64,000 bases of DNA from positions 123,134 through 187,133 of the forward strand of contig CAVYIF010000011.1 in assembly GCA_963768585.1 (NCBI GenBank), written 5' to 3'. The translations under genes were made by a program, and so were the position numbers. Below the pieces are notes generated by a model, which ran no database searches, had not been told where the DNA came from, and saw only the letters and a list, made by a program, of their open reading frames with translations. The stretch's first letter is position 1; every line of letters starts with the position of its first letter. The DNA comes from CAVUNY01 sp963768585 (GTDB lineage: Bacteria; Chloroflexota; Anaerolineae; Anaerolineales; Anaerolineaceae). Positions 36,101-44,663 of this stretch are shown in pieces.

Positions 36101-36702
36101 TTGTTTTCCTCCTGGGAGGGCCGTAAGCCCTCGAAAAGCAGACGCATCCCCTGTTCGGCCACACTGCCCCCGGCGGTCTCCTGGGGATCCAAAACTTCCT
36201 GCAAAACGATGCCCATAGCCAGCGCTAACAGCGCCTGGGCGGTCAATTTGGGATCCACAGCGCGGATTGAGCCCTGTTGGACGCCTTTCTCCAGGGTGTT
36301 GGAAAAAAGCGTTAAAAAATGACGGTAGGGGGCAATGGCCGTTTGCCAGAGGGCCGGGTCGCGGCTGGACTGGGTCCAGAATTCCAGGAACATGGGGAAC
36401 TGCCCTTGTGCTTCGCGGAAAATTGGGTTGGCCAACCCCGCCAGGCGCAAAAAACCGGAGGTCACATCCGGGGCGTTGTTGAGCAGGTCATCCATCTGTG
36501 TGTTGAGTCCAGACAGCCAGCCTTCGAGCAGGGATTGAAATACGGTCTGTTTGCTGGCAAAATGGTGATAGAAAGCGCCTTTACTGACCCCGGCGGCCTG
36601 GCAGATTTCCGCCACACTGGTGGCATCATACCCATTCTTCGAAAAGAGAGATAGAGCGGCCTGTAAAATGTGCGTGCGAGTTTCTTCACTGCGCTGCTGC
36701 AT
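36097..36702 (-). CDS. TetR/AcrR-family transcriptional regulator
   Basis: 201 residues from ATG 36702, chosen because CTGGAGG lies 6-12 bases upstream. The N-terminal HTH reads ILQAALSLFSKNGYDATSVA, then EICQAAGVSKGAFYHHFASK. The rest is an all-helical ligand-binding domain. A perfect 14-bp palindrome lies over its transcription start, indicating autorepression. The downstream epimerase and SDR are the likely regulated enzymes. Confidence 0.93.
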   Translation of the reverse strand: MQQRSEETRTHILQAALSLFSKNGYDATSVAEICQAAGVSKGAFYHHFASKQTVFQSLLEGWLSGLNTQMDDLLNNAPDVTSGFLRLAGLANPIFREAQGQFPMFLEFWTQSSRDPALWQTAIAPYRHFLTLFSNTLEKGVQQGSIRAVDPKLTAQALLALAMGIVLQEVLDPQETAGGSVAEQGMRLLFEGLRPSQEENK

Positions 36703-36720
36703 GCATCCTCCAGAAATAAA

Positions 36721-36771
36721 ACCGACCGGTCGGTATGTTTTTATTTTACCTTCTCTTCTCCCTCGCGTCAA
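36721..36771 (-). promoter_or_regulatory. Promoter and palindromic operator of the tetR-epimerase-SDR operon
   Basis: On the minus strand: TTGACG (plus 36766-36771), 17-bp spacer, TAAAAT (36743-36748). The perfect palindrome ACCGACCGGTCGGT (36721-36734) lies at the expected +1 region. The ribosome-binding site follows at about 36709-36715. Geometry and symmetry strongly suggest the TetR operator. Confidence 0.85.
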
Positions 36772-36858
36772 GACTTACCCTTAACAACATTACAAGGACC
36801 ACGATCCCTTGAGGATATTCAGGGTAGATAGGATGAAAAGTTTATCCTGGTCAACATT

Positions 36859-36887
36859 TTGACCTTTACAGACCAAAATGACATAAT
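36859..36887 (+). promoter_or_regulatory. Promoter upstream of the APH-like kinase
   Basis: TTGACC (36859-36864), 17-bp spacer, CATAAT (36882-36887); a TATAAT also occurs at 36891-36896. It lies about 50 bases before ATG 36941. Confidence 0.5.
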
Positions 36888-36940
36888 GAGTATAATCATT
36901 TCAAGAAATCTACAAACGATAAAAACCGGAAAGGACAAAA

Positions 36941-37741
36941 ATGATGCTCCAATCACTTGGAAAGCCCATCTTTGGAACCGGAAATCACTTTGAGTGGGGT
37001 GATAATCAAATACTTAAACTTTATGGTCCTGATGTTCCAATGGATTTCGTTAAAGAATTGGGACGGAGAGAAAGGGAGTTGTATGAAGCTGGGTTTCCAG
37101 TGCCTGAAGTTGGAGAACTTGTTGCAATTGATGATAGTCTTGGACAGGTTTATGAACGCATCGATGGAAAATCAATTGCAGATGAATTGCTGGGAATAAC
37201 TGATCCGAGTTCAGACACAGTCGTCAATTTGGCTCACGAATTTGCAGAGGCGCATGCAAAGATCCACTCATATAGGAATATTCAGATAGGAATGCCCCAA
37301 CAGAAAGAGATCTTTCCAAGGATGATACACACGATCGATGTGTTACCTTCGGATCTCAGGGATGGTGTGTTGAAAGCTCTTGAAGAAATGCCTGATGGAA
37401 ATCAGATTTGTCATGGGGATTATCACCCTTACAATGTTGTGCGCAGTTCTCAAGGCCCAATTGTCATTGACTGGAATAACTCGCACATTGGGAACCCGAT
37501 CGAAGATGTTGCCAGAAGTAAATTGATCATGACTGGGATTACGGTGACTACACCTTCTGTTAGCGATGTCATTAACAAGTTCAATCAGTTCTATTTGGAA
37601 CGGTATTTTCAACTGCGACCAGGTGGTCAAAAGCAGATAGACACATGGTGGCCGATTGTGTCAGCTGTGCAACTCCTGGATAGAATTCCTGAAATTCAGA
37701 ATTGGCTGTTGGAACAAATAAGAATGAGTCTTGGTAAATAA
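36941..37741 (+). CDS. Aminoglycoside phosphotransferase (APH)-family kinase
   Basis: 266 residues after GGAAAGG. The kinase-like fold shows the Brenner motif ICHGDYHPYNVV (catalytic Asp) and the metal-binding IVIDWNNSHIGNP. Lys/Glu of the N-lobe is weakly recognisable in NQILKLYGP. APH-family enzymes phosphorylate antibiotics, sugars or cofactors. The gene is clearly richer in A and T than its neighbours, with codons such as AAA, GAT and TTG favoured, so it was probably acquired by transfer. It need not confer resistance. Confidence 0.82.
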   Translation: MMLQSLGKPIFGTGNHFEWGDNQILKLYGPDVPMDFVKELGRRERELYEAGFPVPEVGELVAIDDSLGQVYERIDGKSIADELLGITDPSSDTVVNLAHEFAEAHAKIHSYRNIQIGMPQQKEIFPRMIHTIDVLPSDLRDGVLKALEEMPDGNQICHGDYHPYNVVRSSQGPIVIDWNNSHIGNPIEDVARSKLIMTGITVTTPSVSDVINKFNQFYLERYFQLRPGGQKQIDTWWPIVSAVQLLDRIPEIQNWLLEQIRMSLGK

Positions 37742-37822
37742 GGGAAGCCCCGATATTGCTGGGATTTACCCCCTGTGCATGAAAAACCCGATAATGCTTG
37801 TTCGTTTTTGAGGGATTCGCTA

Positions 37823-37828
37823 TATAAT
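37823..37828 (+). promoter_or_regulatory. -10 box of the RRM-protein gene
   Basis: TATAAT at 37823-37828, with TTGTTC at 37798-37803 as a -35 candidate (19-bp spacer). It would leave a leader of about 120 bases before ATG 37954, as is common for cold-inducible RNA-binding proteins. Confidence 0.45.
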
Positions 37829-37953
37829 TTGGGTACCCTCTCTGAAATTACCAGGAGATTATTTAAATTCTGTGCCTGATCTCCTGATCGCCGGTAATGT
37901 CTGCATCTGGCCTGAGTGGGTGTCGGTTCCGTTTATTTTTTGAAAGGATCTCC

Positions 37954-38283
37954 ATGAATATCTATATAGGCAACCTCTCGTATAAGGCCAGTGAAGAGGA
38001 ACTGCGCCAGGCGTTTGAAGCGTATGGTCCGGTTTCGTCTGTGGCGATCATAAAGGATGCGGCAACCGGGCAGTCACGCGGTTTTGCGTTTGTGGAAATG
38101 CCCAATGCTGCCGAAGGTCAGGCTGCGATCCAGGGGATGAACGGCAAGGAATTGAACGGCCGTCCGCTCAAGGTCAATGAAGCCCGCCCGCGGGAAGAAC
38201 GACCGCGGCGTGACGGTGGTTTCGGCGGCGGCCAACGGCGCGGCGGGTCCAATGAAGGACGCGGCGGCCAGCGCTCCTGGTAA
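37954..38283 (+). CDS. RRM-domain RNA-binding protein
   Basis: 109 residues from ATG 37954 (GAAAGGAT upstream). One RNA recognition motif with RNP2 MNIYIGNLSYKAS and RNP1 RGFAFVEMPN, then a Gly/Arg-rich tail (GGFGGGQRRGGSNEGRGG). This is the bacterial glycine-rich RRM type (Rbp), found in cyanobacteria and Chloroflexota and thought to act as an RNA chaperone in cold or stress. Confidence 0.93.
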   Translation: MNIYIGNLSYKASEEELRQAFEAYGPVSSVAIIKDAATGQSRGFAFVEMPNAAEGQAAIQGMNGKELNGRPLKVNEARPREERPRRDGGFGGGQRRGGSNEGRGGQRSW

Positions 38284-38303
38284 ATTTATATTTCTGTTTT
38301 GCG

Positions 38304-38345
38304 ATCAGCCTTCCGGGGGCGGGCGCAGACCGCTGGAAGGCTGAT
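38304..38345 (+). terminator. Terminator of the RRM gene
   Basis: ATCAGCCTTCC (38304-38314) pairs with GGAAGGCTGAT (38335-38345), followed by ATTTTCCC. It lies 20 bases after the stop. Confidence 0.65.
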
Positions 38346-38426
38346 ATTTTCCCTTACAGTTCCATTAACGGGCTGGATTTTTTCAATCCCAAGTGCTAGA
38401 ATGACCATGCTTTTGAGTAAAAATGA

Positions 38427-38457
38427 ACAAACGCCCAGCCGAATTCTGGGCGTTTGT
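38427..38457 (+). promoter_or_regulatory. 12-bp leader hairpin just before the MgtE-like gene
   Basis: ACAAACGCCCAG (38427-38438) pairs perfectly with CTGGGCGTTTGT (38446-38457). The hairpin ends seven bases before the AGGAGG ribosome-binding site at 38465-38470. It could be a terminator/attenuator or a metal-responsive leader element; no known riboswitch fold is recognised. Confidence 0.5.
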
Positions 38458-38476
38458 GTGTGTCAGGAGGTGTGCC

Positions 38477-39733
38477 ATGGCCTTTGTGAGTGAATTAATA
38501 GGCAAGGTTGTCACCGATGTCGACGGTGAACGCGTGGGTACGCTCAAGGACCTGCTGGCAGTCATGCTGGTCAAAAACACCCATCCCCAGATTAACGCGA
38601 TCGTTGTGAAGGACCGCAGTACTGACCGGGTCATACCCATCGAGGATGTGGCTGTTTTGATTGCTCCTGGTATCCCGCTTAAAGTCCGCCTGCAGAACCT
38701 GCGGCTGCATGCACCAACCGAGGATGATTTGTGGTTGATCAGAGATGTGCTCGACAAACAAATCATCGATATGAACGGGGTGCGCGTCGTACGGGTTAAC
38801 GATCTGGAACTCACCCGGGTCAATGACAGCATTATTGTGTCTAACGTGGATATTGGCGGGGCAGGTCTGCTGCGGCGCATGGGGCTGGGAGCCCTGGCCC
38901 GCCGGACGAGTGCACGCACCAGCCAATCCCGCGGTTCGGGCGTGATCTCCTGGGATGACGTGGAGCTTTTGGGAAAGGACCAGCCCATGCGTCTCAAAGT
39001 GACCGGCGATAAGCTGGCTGAGCTTCACCCGGCCGACCTGGCGGAAATCATCAGCGACCTCAACCGGGCGGAGAGCCGTGAATTCCTGGAAAACCTGGAT
39101 GTCAAAATGGTGGCGGACGCCCTCGAAGAGGTAGAGCCGGAATTTCAGGCCAGCCTGATTGAGGAAATGACCAACGAAAAAGTGGCCGATGTCCTGGAGG
39201 AAATGGCCCCTGACGAGGCGGCCGACCTGCTGGCTGAGCTGCCGCAGGACCGCAGCCAGGAACTGCTCAAGCTGATGGAAGATGATGAAGCGGAAGACGT
39301 GCGCGAACTGCTGACCTATCCTGAGGAATCGGCGGGCGGTATCATGAATACCGAATTCATCTCCGTGCGGGCCGAATGGACAGCCGCGGAAACACTGGAT
39401 TACCTGCGCCACACGGCGCATGAGGCTGAGACGATTTATTATCTGTATGTCATCGATGAAGCCGAGCATCTGCAGGGCGTTCTCTCGCTGCGGGATCTGG
39501 TATTAATTTCCCCGGATAAAAAGATCAGCGAGTTTATGCAGGACCGGGTGATCACGGTCAGTCTGCTGGACAGCCAGGATGACTGCGCTCAGCTGGTATC
39601 GAAATATAATCTCCTGGCGATACCGGTGGTCGATGATGACCATGTGATCCACGGTATCGTCACCGCAGATGATGCCCTGGATAAAATGATCCCCACAGCC
39701 TGGAAGAAGCGCCTGCCGCGCATGTACCATTAA
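38477..39733 (+). CDS. Soluble MgtE-type Mg2+-sensing protein (PRC-like, MgtE_N and CBS domains)
   Basis: 418 residues from ATG 38477 after AGGAGG. PRC-barrel-like repeats occupy about 1-150 (GKVVTDVDGERVGTLKDLLA, then QIIDMNGVRVVRVNDLEL). An MgtE_N superhelix follows at about 190-285 (LHPADLAEIISDLNRAESRE, DEAADLLAELPQDRSQELL). A CBS pair closes the protein (EESAGGIMNTEFISV, EFMQDRVITVSL). The five-helix membrane channel of MgtE is absent. In MgtE the N and CBS domains bind Mg2+ and gate the channel. Here the sensor stands alone, ten bases upstream of an NRAMP-like transporter that it may regulate. Confidence 0.88.
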   Translation: MAFVSELIGKVVTDVDGERVGTLKDLLAVMLVKNTHPQINAIVVKDRSTDRVIPIEDVAVLIAPGIPLKVRLQNLRLHAPTEDDLWLIRDVLDKQIIDMNGVRVVRVNDLELTRVNDSIIVSNVDIGGAGLLRRMGLGALARRTSARTSQSRGSGVISWDDVELLGKDQPMRLKVTGDKLAELHPADLAEIISDLNRAESREFLENLDVKMVADALEEVEPEFQASLIEEMTNEKVADVLEEMAPDEAADLLAELPQDRSQELLKLMEDDEAEDVRELLTYPEESAGGIMNTEFISVRAEWTAAETLDYLRHTAHEAETIYYLYVIDEAEHLQGVLSLRDLVLISPDKKISEFMQDRVITVSLLDSQDDCAQLVSKYNLLAIPVVDDDHVIHGIVTADDALDKMIPTAWKKRLPRMYH

Positions 39734-39743
39734 GAGGTGAGTC

Positions 39744-41009
39744 GTGAAAGCACTCTGGCAGCGCATCCGTCCGCTCCGCAGCCGCATCCTGCTCTTATTC
39801 GCGGTGGTTGGCCCGGGGATCATCACCGCCAATGTTGATAACGACGCGGGCGGGATCACCACCTATTCGGTGGCCGGCGCGCATTACGGTTACACATTAC
39901 TGTGGATGATGCCGCTGGTGGCCCTGGCGCTGATCATCGTACAGGAAATGTCGGCCCGGCTGGGCGTGATCACCGGGAAGGGTCTGGCGGATCTGATCCG
40001 CGAAATGCTCGGCGTGCGGGTTACGGCGCTGATCCTGGGGGTGCTGGTGTTTGTCAACCTGGCGAATACGGTCAGTGAATTTGCCGGCGTCGCGGCTTCC
40101 ATGGAGATTTTTGGGATTTCAAAGTTCATCTCGGTTCCGGTAGCCGCAGTAGGGGTGTGGCTGCTGATCGTGAAAGGCAGCTACCGCACGGTCGAGCGCA
40201 TTTTTTTGGTCGCCAGCGCAATCTATCTGGCATACGTGATTTCAGGTTATCTGGCCAGACCGGCCTGGACCGAGGTGCTGCAGTCTTTCGTCACCCCCAC
40301 TTTTCATTTTGATACCCAGTTCGTGACGATCTTCGTGACGATTATCGGCACGACGATTGCCCCCTGGATGCAGTTTTACCAGCAGTCTTCGATCGTCGAT
40401 AAGGGCCTTAAACCGGGCGAGTACGCTTATGAGGTGGTGGATGTGGTGCTGGGCTCGCTCTTTGCGGTGCTGGTGGCGGCGTTTATCATGATCGCCTGTG
40501 CAGCTACCCTTTTTCAGGAAGGAACGACGATTGTTTCGGCCAGCGATGCGGCCGTCGCCCTGCGGCCGCTGGCGGGTGAGTTCGCATCGACCCTGTTTGC
40601 CCTGGGGCTGCTCAATGCGTCCCTGTTTTCGGCCGGTATTTTACCGCTGTCGACGGCTTATACGGTGTGCGAGGCTTTTGGTTGGGAAAACAGCATCAGC
40701 CGTGATTTGAAGGAAGCGCCCATTTTCTTTGGGATTTACACCGCGTTGATCGTGGTGGGGGCCCTGATCATTTTGCTGCCCATTCCGTCGCTCATCCAGG
40801 CGATGCTGGTCAGCCAGACGATGAACGGGGTTTTGCTGCCGGTGATCCTGATTACCATGCTGAAGGTGATCAATGACCGGCGCTTGATGGGCAAGTTCGT
40901 TAATGGGCGGATCTATAACATCATTTGCTGGGTCACGGCTGTGATCTTGATTGTGCTGGCGGCCATTCTGATTGTGGCGACCTTTTTTCCCAACCTGATG
41001 GTGCTTTAG
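39744..41009 (+). CDS. NRAMP-family divalent metal transporter, non-canonical
   Basis: 421 residues, about 11 transmembrane helices. The first unwound helix reads GIITANVDNDAGGITTYS, with DNDAGG in place of the NRAMP DPGN motif. The sixth reads GTTIAPWMQFYQQSSI, where the usual MPHN (metal-coordinating Met) is APWM. The Met to Ala change and the widened first-helix motif resemble the NRAMP-related Mg2+ transporters more than Mn2+/Fe2+ NRAMPs. Immediate proximity to an MgtE-type Mg2+ sensor supports a Mg2+ role. Specificity is inference. Confidence 0.85.
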   Translation: MKALWQRIRPLRSRILLLFAVVGPGIITANVDNDAGGITTYSVAGAHYGYTLLWMMPLVALALIIVQEMSARLGVITGKGLADLIREMLGVRVTALILGVLVFVNLANTVSEFAGVAASMEIFGISKFISVPVAAVGVWLLIVKGSYRTVERIFLVASAIYLAYVISGYLARPAWTEVLQSFVTPTFHFDTQFVTIFVTIIGTTIAPWMQFYQQSSIVDKGLKPGEYAYEVVDVVLGSLFAVLVAAFIMIACAATLFQEGTTIVSASDAAVALRPLAGEFASTLFALGLLNASLFSAGILPLSTAYTVCEAFGWENSISRDLKEAPIFFGIYTALIVVGALIILLPIPSLIQAMLVSQTMNGVLLPVILITMLKVINDRRLMGKFVNGRIYNIICWVTAVILIVLAAILIVATFFPNLMVL

Positions 41010-41034
41010 CGCTGCATCTGATATTGGATATGTG

Positions 41035-42273
41035 TTATTCCATGCGGCTGATTTCGGGGCGGCGGAACGTGGTGAAAATAGCAAAACAGAACAGCAGCAA
41101 TGCCGATATGCCCAGCGTGGCCGGTGCTCCGATTTGCGTGGCGGCAGCGCCGGACAGCAGGGCGCCGATGGGAAAGCCGCCCTGGAAGACCAGGGTGTAG
41201 ATGCTCATCACCCGCCCGCGCAGCTCATCCGGCACTTCCATCTGGATCAGGGCGTTGTTGATGTTGGCGATCATCATCAAGTTCAGGCCAAAGCCGAACA
41301 GCATCAATAATGACAGCGGCATCAGGCGCGTCAGCGCAAAAAGCAGGGTAAATAAAGGCATGGCGTAGCTGCCAATCGCCCACATTTTCCCGCGCATTTT
41401 CAGGTAACTGAGTGTGGCGATCAACAGCGCGCCGACCATTGAACCCAGGCCGCGCGCGGAATTGAGCAGGCCGTTGGTGGTGGCATCTCCCCCCAAAACA
41501 TCCCTGGCCCAGGCTGGCATCAGGGCAAATATCCCGAATCCGCAGATGCTCAGGAAAGCGGAGCCGATCATCAGGTAAAGGATCGCAGGCTCGCTTCTGA
41601 CGTAGGCAAACCCTTCCTTGAGTTGAGAAACGGCCGACATACGCCGGATGGGCGCAGGAAGGATCGTAATGCGCATCAAGCCCAGGGCAACCAGCACCGC
41701 ACTGAACGAGATTCCATTGAGGATGAAACACAGCCCCGGACCTACGGCGGCGTAAGTCAATCCGCCCACCGCCGGGCCCACGGTGGCGGCGGCATTAAAC
41801 AGGGTGGCATTTAATGCGATGGCATTGGGCATGTCCTCGCGGTCGGAGACCAGCTCGCGCACGAAGGAAATCCGCACCGGCAACTCAAAAGCATTCACCG
41901 TTCCCAGCAGGAAGGCCAGGATCAGGATCATCCAGGGTTGGACCGTGTCGGTAAGCACCAGGACCGCCAGGATAAAAGCCAGCAGCATGGCAGAGGATTG
42001 CGTGATCTGCAGCAGTTTGCGGCGGGGGATGCGGTCGGCAATCAACCCACCGTACAGGGTGAACAGCCAGGTTGGCACCCCGGCGGCAAAACTCACCAAT
42101 CCCAGGTAGAGGGCCGATCCGGTCAGTTCATAGATCAGGTATCCCTGGGCCGTGTTCTGCATCCAGGTTCCAACCAGCGAGAGCAGCTGTCCGATAAACC
42201 ATAAACGGTAATTGGGATGGCGCAGGGAGGCAAATGTTCGCGATATGGTGATAGCGGCGCTAGATTGGACCAT
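41035..42273 (-). CDS. Major facilitator superfamily transporter
   Basis: 412 residues from ATG 42273; TTG 42300 in frame is an alternative. Twelve hydrophobic segments are visible. The MFS motif-A-like loop is GGLIADRIPRRKLLQ. The layout (RHPNYRLWFIGQLLSLVGTW at the N-terminus) is that of the MFS_3/EntS-like group of exporters. No substrate can be assigned. Confidence 0.85.
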   Translation of the reverse strand: MVQSSAAITISRTFASLRHPNYRLWFIGQLLSLVGTWMQNTAQGYLIYELTGSALYLGLVSFAAGVPTWLFTLYGGLIADRIPRRKLLQITQSSAMLLAFILAVLVLTDTVQPWMILILAFLLGTVNAFELPVRISFVRELVSDREDMPNAIALNATLFNAAATVGPAVGGLTYAAVGPGLCFILNGISFSAVLVALGLMRITILPAPIRRMSAVSQLKEGFAYVRSEPAILYLMIGSAFLSICGFGIFALMPAWARDVLGGDATTNGLLNSARGLGSMVGALLIATLSYLKMRGKMWAIGSYAMPLFTLLFALTRLMPLSLLMLFGFGLNLMMIANINNALIQMEVPDELRGRVMSIYTLVFQGGFPIGALLSGAAATQIGAPATLGISALLLFCFAIFTTFRRPEISRME

Positions 42274-42379
42274 AGGTGAAATTCGTACCGGGTTATGCAA
42301 CGTGCTTTGATTTTAGACGATGAAAACGATTGAGATTATTTCATGTATACTATAGAAAATCCCATTTGGGGAGAGCAAA

Positions 42380-43042
42380 ATGACTACAATTGTCCTGATC
42401 GAAACAGAATGCAGCCTGTGCGGCACTACCAGCGAGCAGCAAATTGCCCGGGTACCCACCACAGAAGGGCTGCCCGATCTGGATTCGCGACCTTCCGAGC
42501 AAATGCGTTCGAGCATTGTTTTATGGGTGCAGCGCTGTCCAAAATGCGGGTACTGCGCCACAGATATTTCTCTCGAATACCCGCTTGCCGACCAGACGGT
42601 TCACTCGCCGGCTTATCAAAAGGTGCTTCGTAAGCGAGGCATGCCTGAAAAGGCGCGCCAGTTCCTGGCCTGGGCCCTGATCCAGGAAGCCAACGAAGAG
42701 TTTGGCGGGGCAGGATGGGCGGCAATGCACGCCGCCTGGATCTGTGACGATGCTGAAAAGCAAAAAGCCGCCAAAGCCTGCCGCCTGCTGGTTTTGGAAC
42801 GTTTTGCCCGCCAGCGCGCCCGTTTGGGGCATATCACCGGTTTTGAAGAACCAGGCGTCGAGGAGCTGGTCCTGGCGGACCTGTGCCGCCGCACCGGGCA
42901 GTACGATGGCGCGGCGCGCTGGGTGGACCAGGGTATGGAGCGCCATCCGCAGGAGATCGTCCGCCGCGGATTGGAAATGGAATTCAACCTGGCTCAGCAA
43001 AAAGACCGCGGCGCTCACTCGTTGGAAGAGCTTTTACATTAG
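42380..43042 (+). CDS. DUF2225 protein
   Basis: 220 residues; GGGGAGAG precedes ATG 42380. Two CxxC pairs (ECSLCGTT near residue 12 and RCPKCGYCATD near 53) suggest a zinc ribbon. The rest is helical and TPR-like. This matches DUF2225, a family of unknown function. Confidence 0.8.
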   Translation: MTTIVLIETECSLCGTTSEQQIARVPTTEGLPDLDSRPSEQMRSSIVLWVQRCPKCGYCATDISLEYPLADQTVHSPAYQKVLRKRGMPEKARQFLAWALIQEANEEFGGAGWAAMHAAWICDDAEKQKAAKACRLLVLERFARQRARLGHITGFEEPGVEELVLADLCRRTGQYDGAARWVDQGMERHPQEIVRRGLEMEFNLAQQKDRGAHSLEELLH

Positions 43043-43108
43043 ACCGATTTATCAAAAAAACGTTGGTGCGGTCATCTGGAGCCATGGTCCTACGTGCATC
43101 TGCGGTAA

Positions 43109-44368
43109 TTATTGCTTCTCGAGGCAGCGCATGATTACCTCCGCCGCGCGTTCGGCGCCGTTCTCGCTCTGGATCTTTAAGCCCAAGTTTTGCGCGGCTG
43201 CTTTGATTTCGTCTGTCAGCGCAAAATGAATCGCATCCGCTAACTTTTCTGGGTTCAGTTTTTTTCTGGGGATGGGCTTGGACCCTGCGCCGAGTTCATA
43301 AACCCTCCGCCCCCAGGCAAACTGGTCGTTGCTGAAGGGGATAACGATGCCTGGCACCCCGGCCCGCAGGCCGGCAGCCGTCGTCCCGGCGCCCCCATGG
43401 TGGACTACTGCCGCCATGCGGGGAAACAGCCAGGTATGGGGGGCACTCCCAATCATATAAATGTTGGCGGGAAGATGGTCGATTTTTGCCATACTGTGCC
43501 ATCCGGTTGCCAGAACCCCGCGCTGACCGGCGCGTTTGAGCGCGTCAATTACCAGTTGTGTGGTTTGAACGGCCTGGTTAGGATTGCCCACGCTGCCAAA
43601 ACCCACATATACCGGCGCCGGGCCTGACTGTATAAATTTCACCAATTCAGCGGGTGCTTCCCAACCGGCTTCCTCTTCCAAAAACCAGTATCCCGTATTA
43701 TGCACGTTCGCCGGCCAATCGGCTGGCGCAGGGAACACAAAATCGCTGCACGAAATGATGGTGGGGTGGGCTGCGCTGCGCTGCTGGCTGAATGGAGAAC
43801 CAAAATTTTCGGGCGTCCTACCAAACTCCGCCTTCCAGAATTGCTTTACGGGCGCGCTGGAAGCGAACCACATGATCTTCTCGAAAATCTGGTGGGTCGC
43901 GAGATTAAAGCGCTTTCCCAGGCGCATTTTATCGTAGAAAATCAACGCAGGATACTCTGAGGTGGGCGTCATTGGAAAGGGGGTGGCCAGAATGCTGGGG
44001 ATCTGCAGCTGCCGGGCGGCAAAATAACCGATCGCTGCCCCCGGGTGGTAAACGACCGCATCCGCGCCAATGCAGGCATTGTAGAAATCCTTTTGCAGAT
44101 CGAACACCAGGGACTTCAGCTTGTTAAAACTTAGCAAAAATTTGAGCGGGTTGTCAGCCTGCATCGCATTCTGTGCACCAAGGCTGGCTGCTACTTTGGA
44201 AACGTCACCTTTAATCGGAAAGTACGCCAGGCCGTAATCCTTAACCAAGGCCCCATAGTTTTCAAAGGCTGCGATGCGCACATCCTGCCCCGCTTTTTTC
44301 AGGGCCAGTCCCAAGGCAATGTACGGCTGGGTATCCCCGCGCGAGCCGGTGGTCAAAATGGTAATCAA
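43109..44368 (-). CDS. UDP-glycosyltransferase-like (GT1/MGT) enzyme
   Basis: 419 residues starting at TTG 44368, giving the family N-terminus ITILTTGSRGDTQPYIALG. The donor site is VYVGFGSVGNPN and the C-terminal signature region is VVHHGGAGTTAAGLRAGVP. Such enzymes transfer sugars to sterols, macrolides or lipids. The start overlaps the stop of a truncated MarR-like fragment (TTGA), as if the two once formed an operon. Confidence 0.88.
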   Translation of the reverse strand: MITILTTGSRGDTQPYIALGLALKKAGQDVRIAAFENYGALVKDYGLAYFPIKGDVSKVAASLGAQNAMQADNPLKFLLSFNKLKSLVFDLQKDFYNACIGADAVVYHPGAAIGYFAARQLQIPSILATPFPMTPTSEYPALIFYDKMRLGKRFNLATHQIFEKIMWFASSAPVKQFWKAEFGRTPENFGSPFSQQRSAAHPTIISCSDFVFPAPADWPANVHNTGYWFLEEEAGWEAPAELVKFIQSGPAPVYVGFGSVGNPNQAVQTTQLVIDALKRAGQRGVLATGWHSMAKIDHLPANIYMIGSAPHTWLFPRMAAVVHHGGAGTTAAGLRAGVPGIVIPFSNDQFAWGRRVYELGAGSKPIPRKKLNPEKLADAIHFALTDEIKAAAQNLGLKIQSENGAERAAEVIMRCLEKQ

Positions 44369-44650
44369 GTTGGCGATCCTTTGGATAAATTTTGTTCAAA
44401 CAGCTTTACCAATTTCCTCAGCGTGTTTTCGAATTGGCGGGCTTCGTCTTCGCTAGGTGCCCGCCGGATAAATGTCTCGTATTCATCTAAAACCTGGTAT
44501 CTGGCACGGATCAATTTCTCATCGGCTGCGGTCGAACTGACATAAAGACATGTTTGTCCCGCGGGGATTGGGCTTTGATGACATAACCCGGCTTGATAAG
44601 TTTTTGGATTTCCGCTCCGCTTCGAAAACCTGGATTGGCAGCGTGCTGAA
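44365..44650 (-). pseudogene. 5'-truncated and frameshifted MarR-like regulator remnant
   Basis: Reading the minus strand towards the glycosyltransferase gives GAEIQKLIKPGYVIKAQS and PRDKHVF, then, after one missing base near AAA 44544-44546, VSSTAADEKLIRARYQVLDE and LRKLVKLFEQNLSKG, ending at 44365. This matches the wing and last helices of MarR proteins. The HTH and N-terminus are missing; the penicillin acylase 3' end lies there instead. Confidence 0.65.
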
Positions 44651-44663
44651 ACACTGCTAGAGA

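Noticed and set aside
36859..36896. TATAAT at 36891 as the -10 of the APH gene
   Set aside because: No -35 box lies at 16-18 bp; CATAAT at 36882 with TTGACC at 17 bp fits better.
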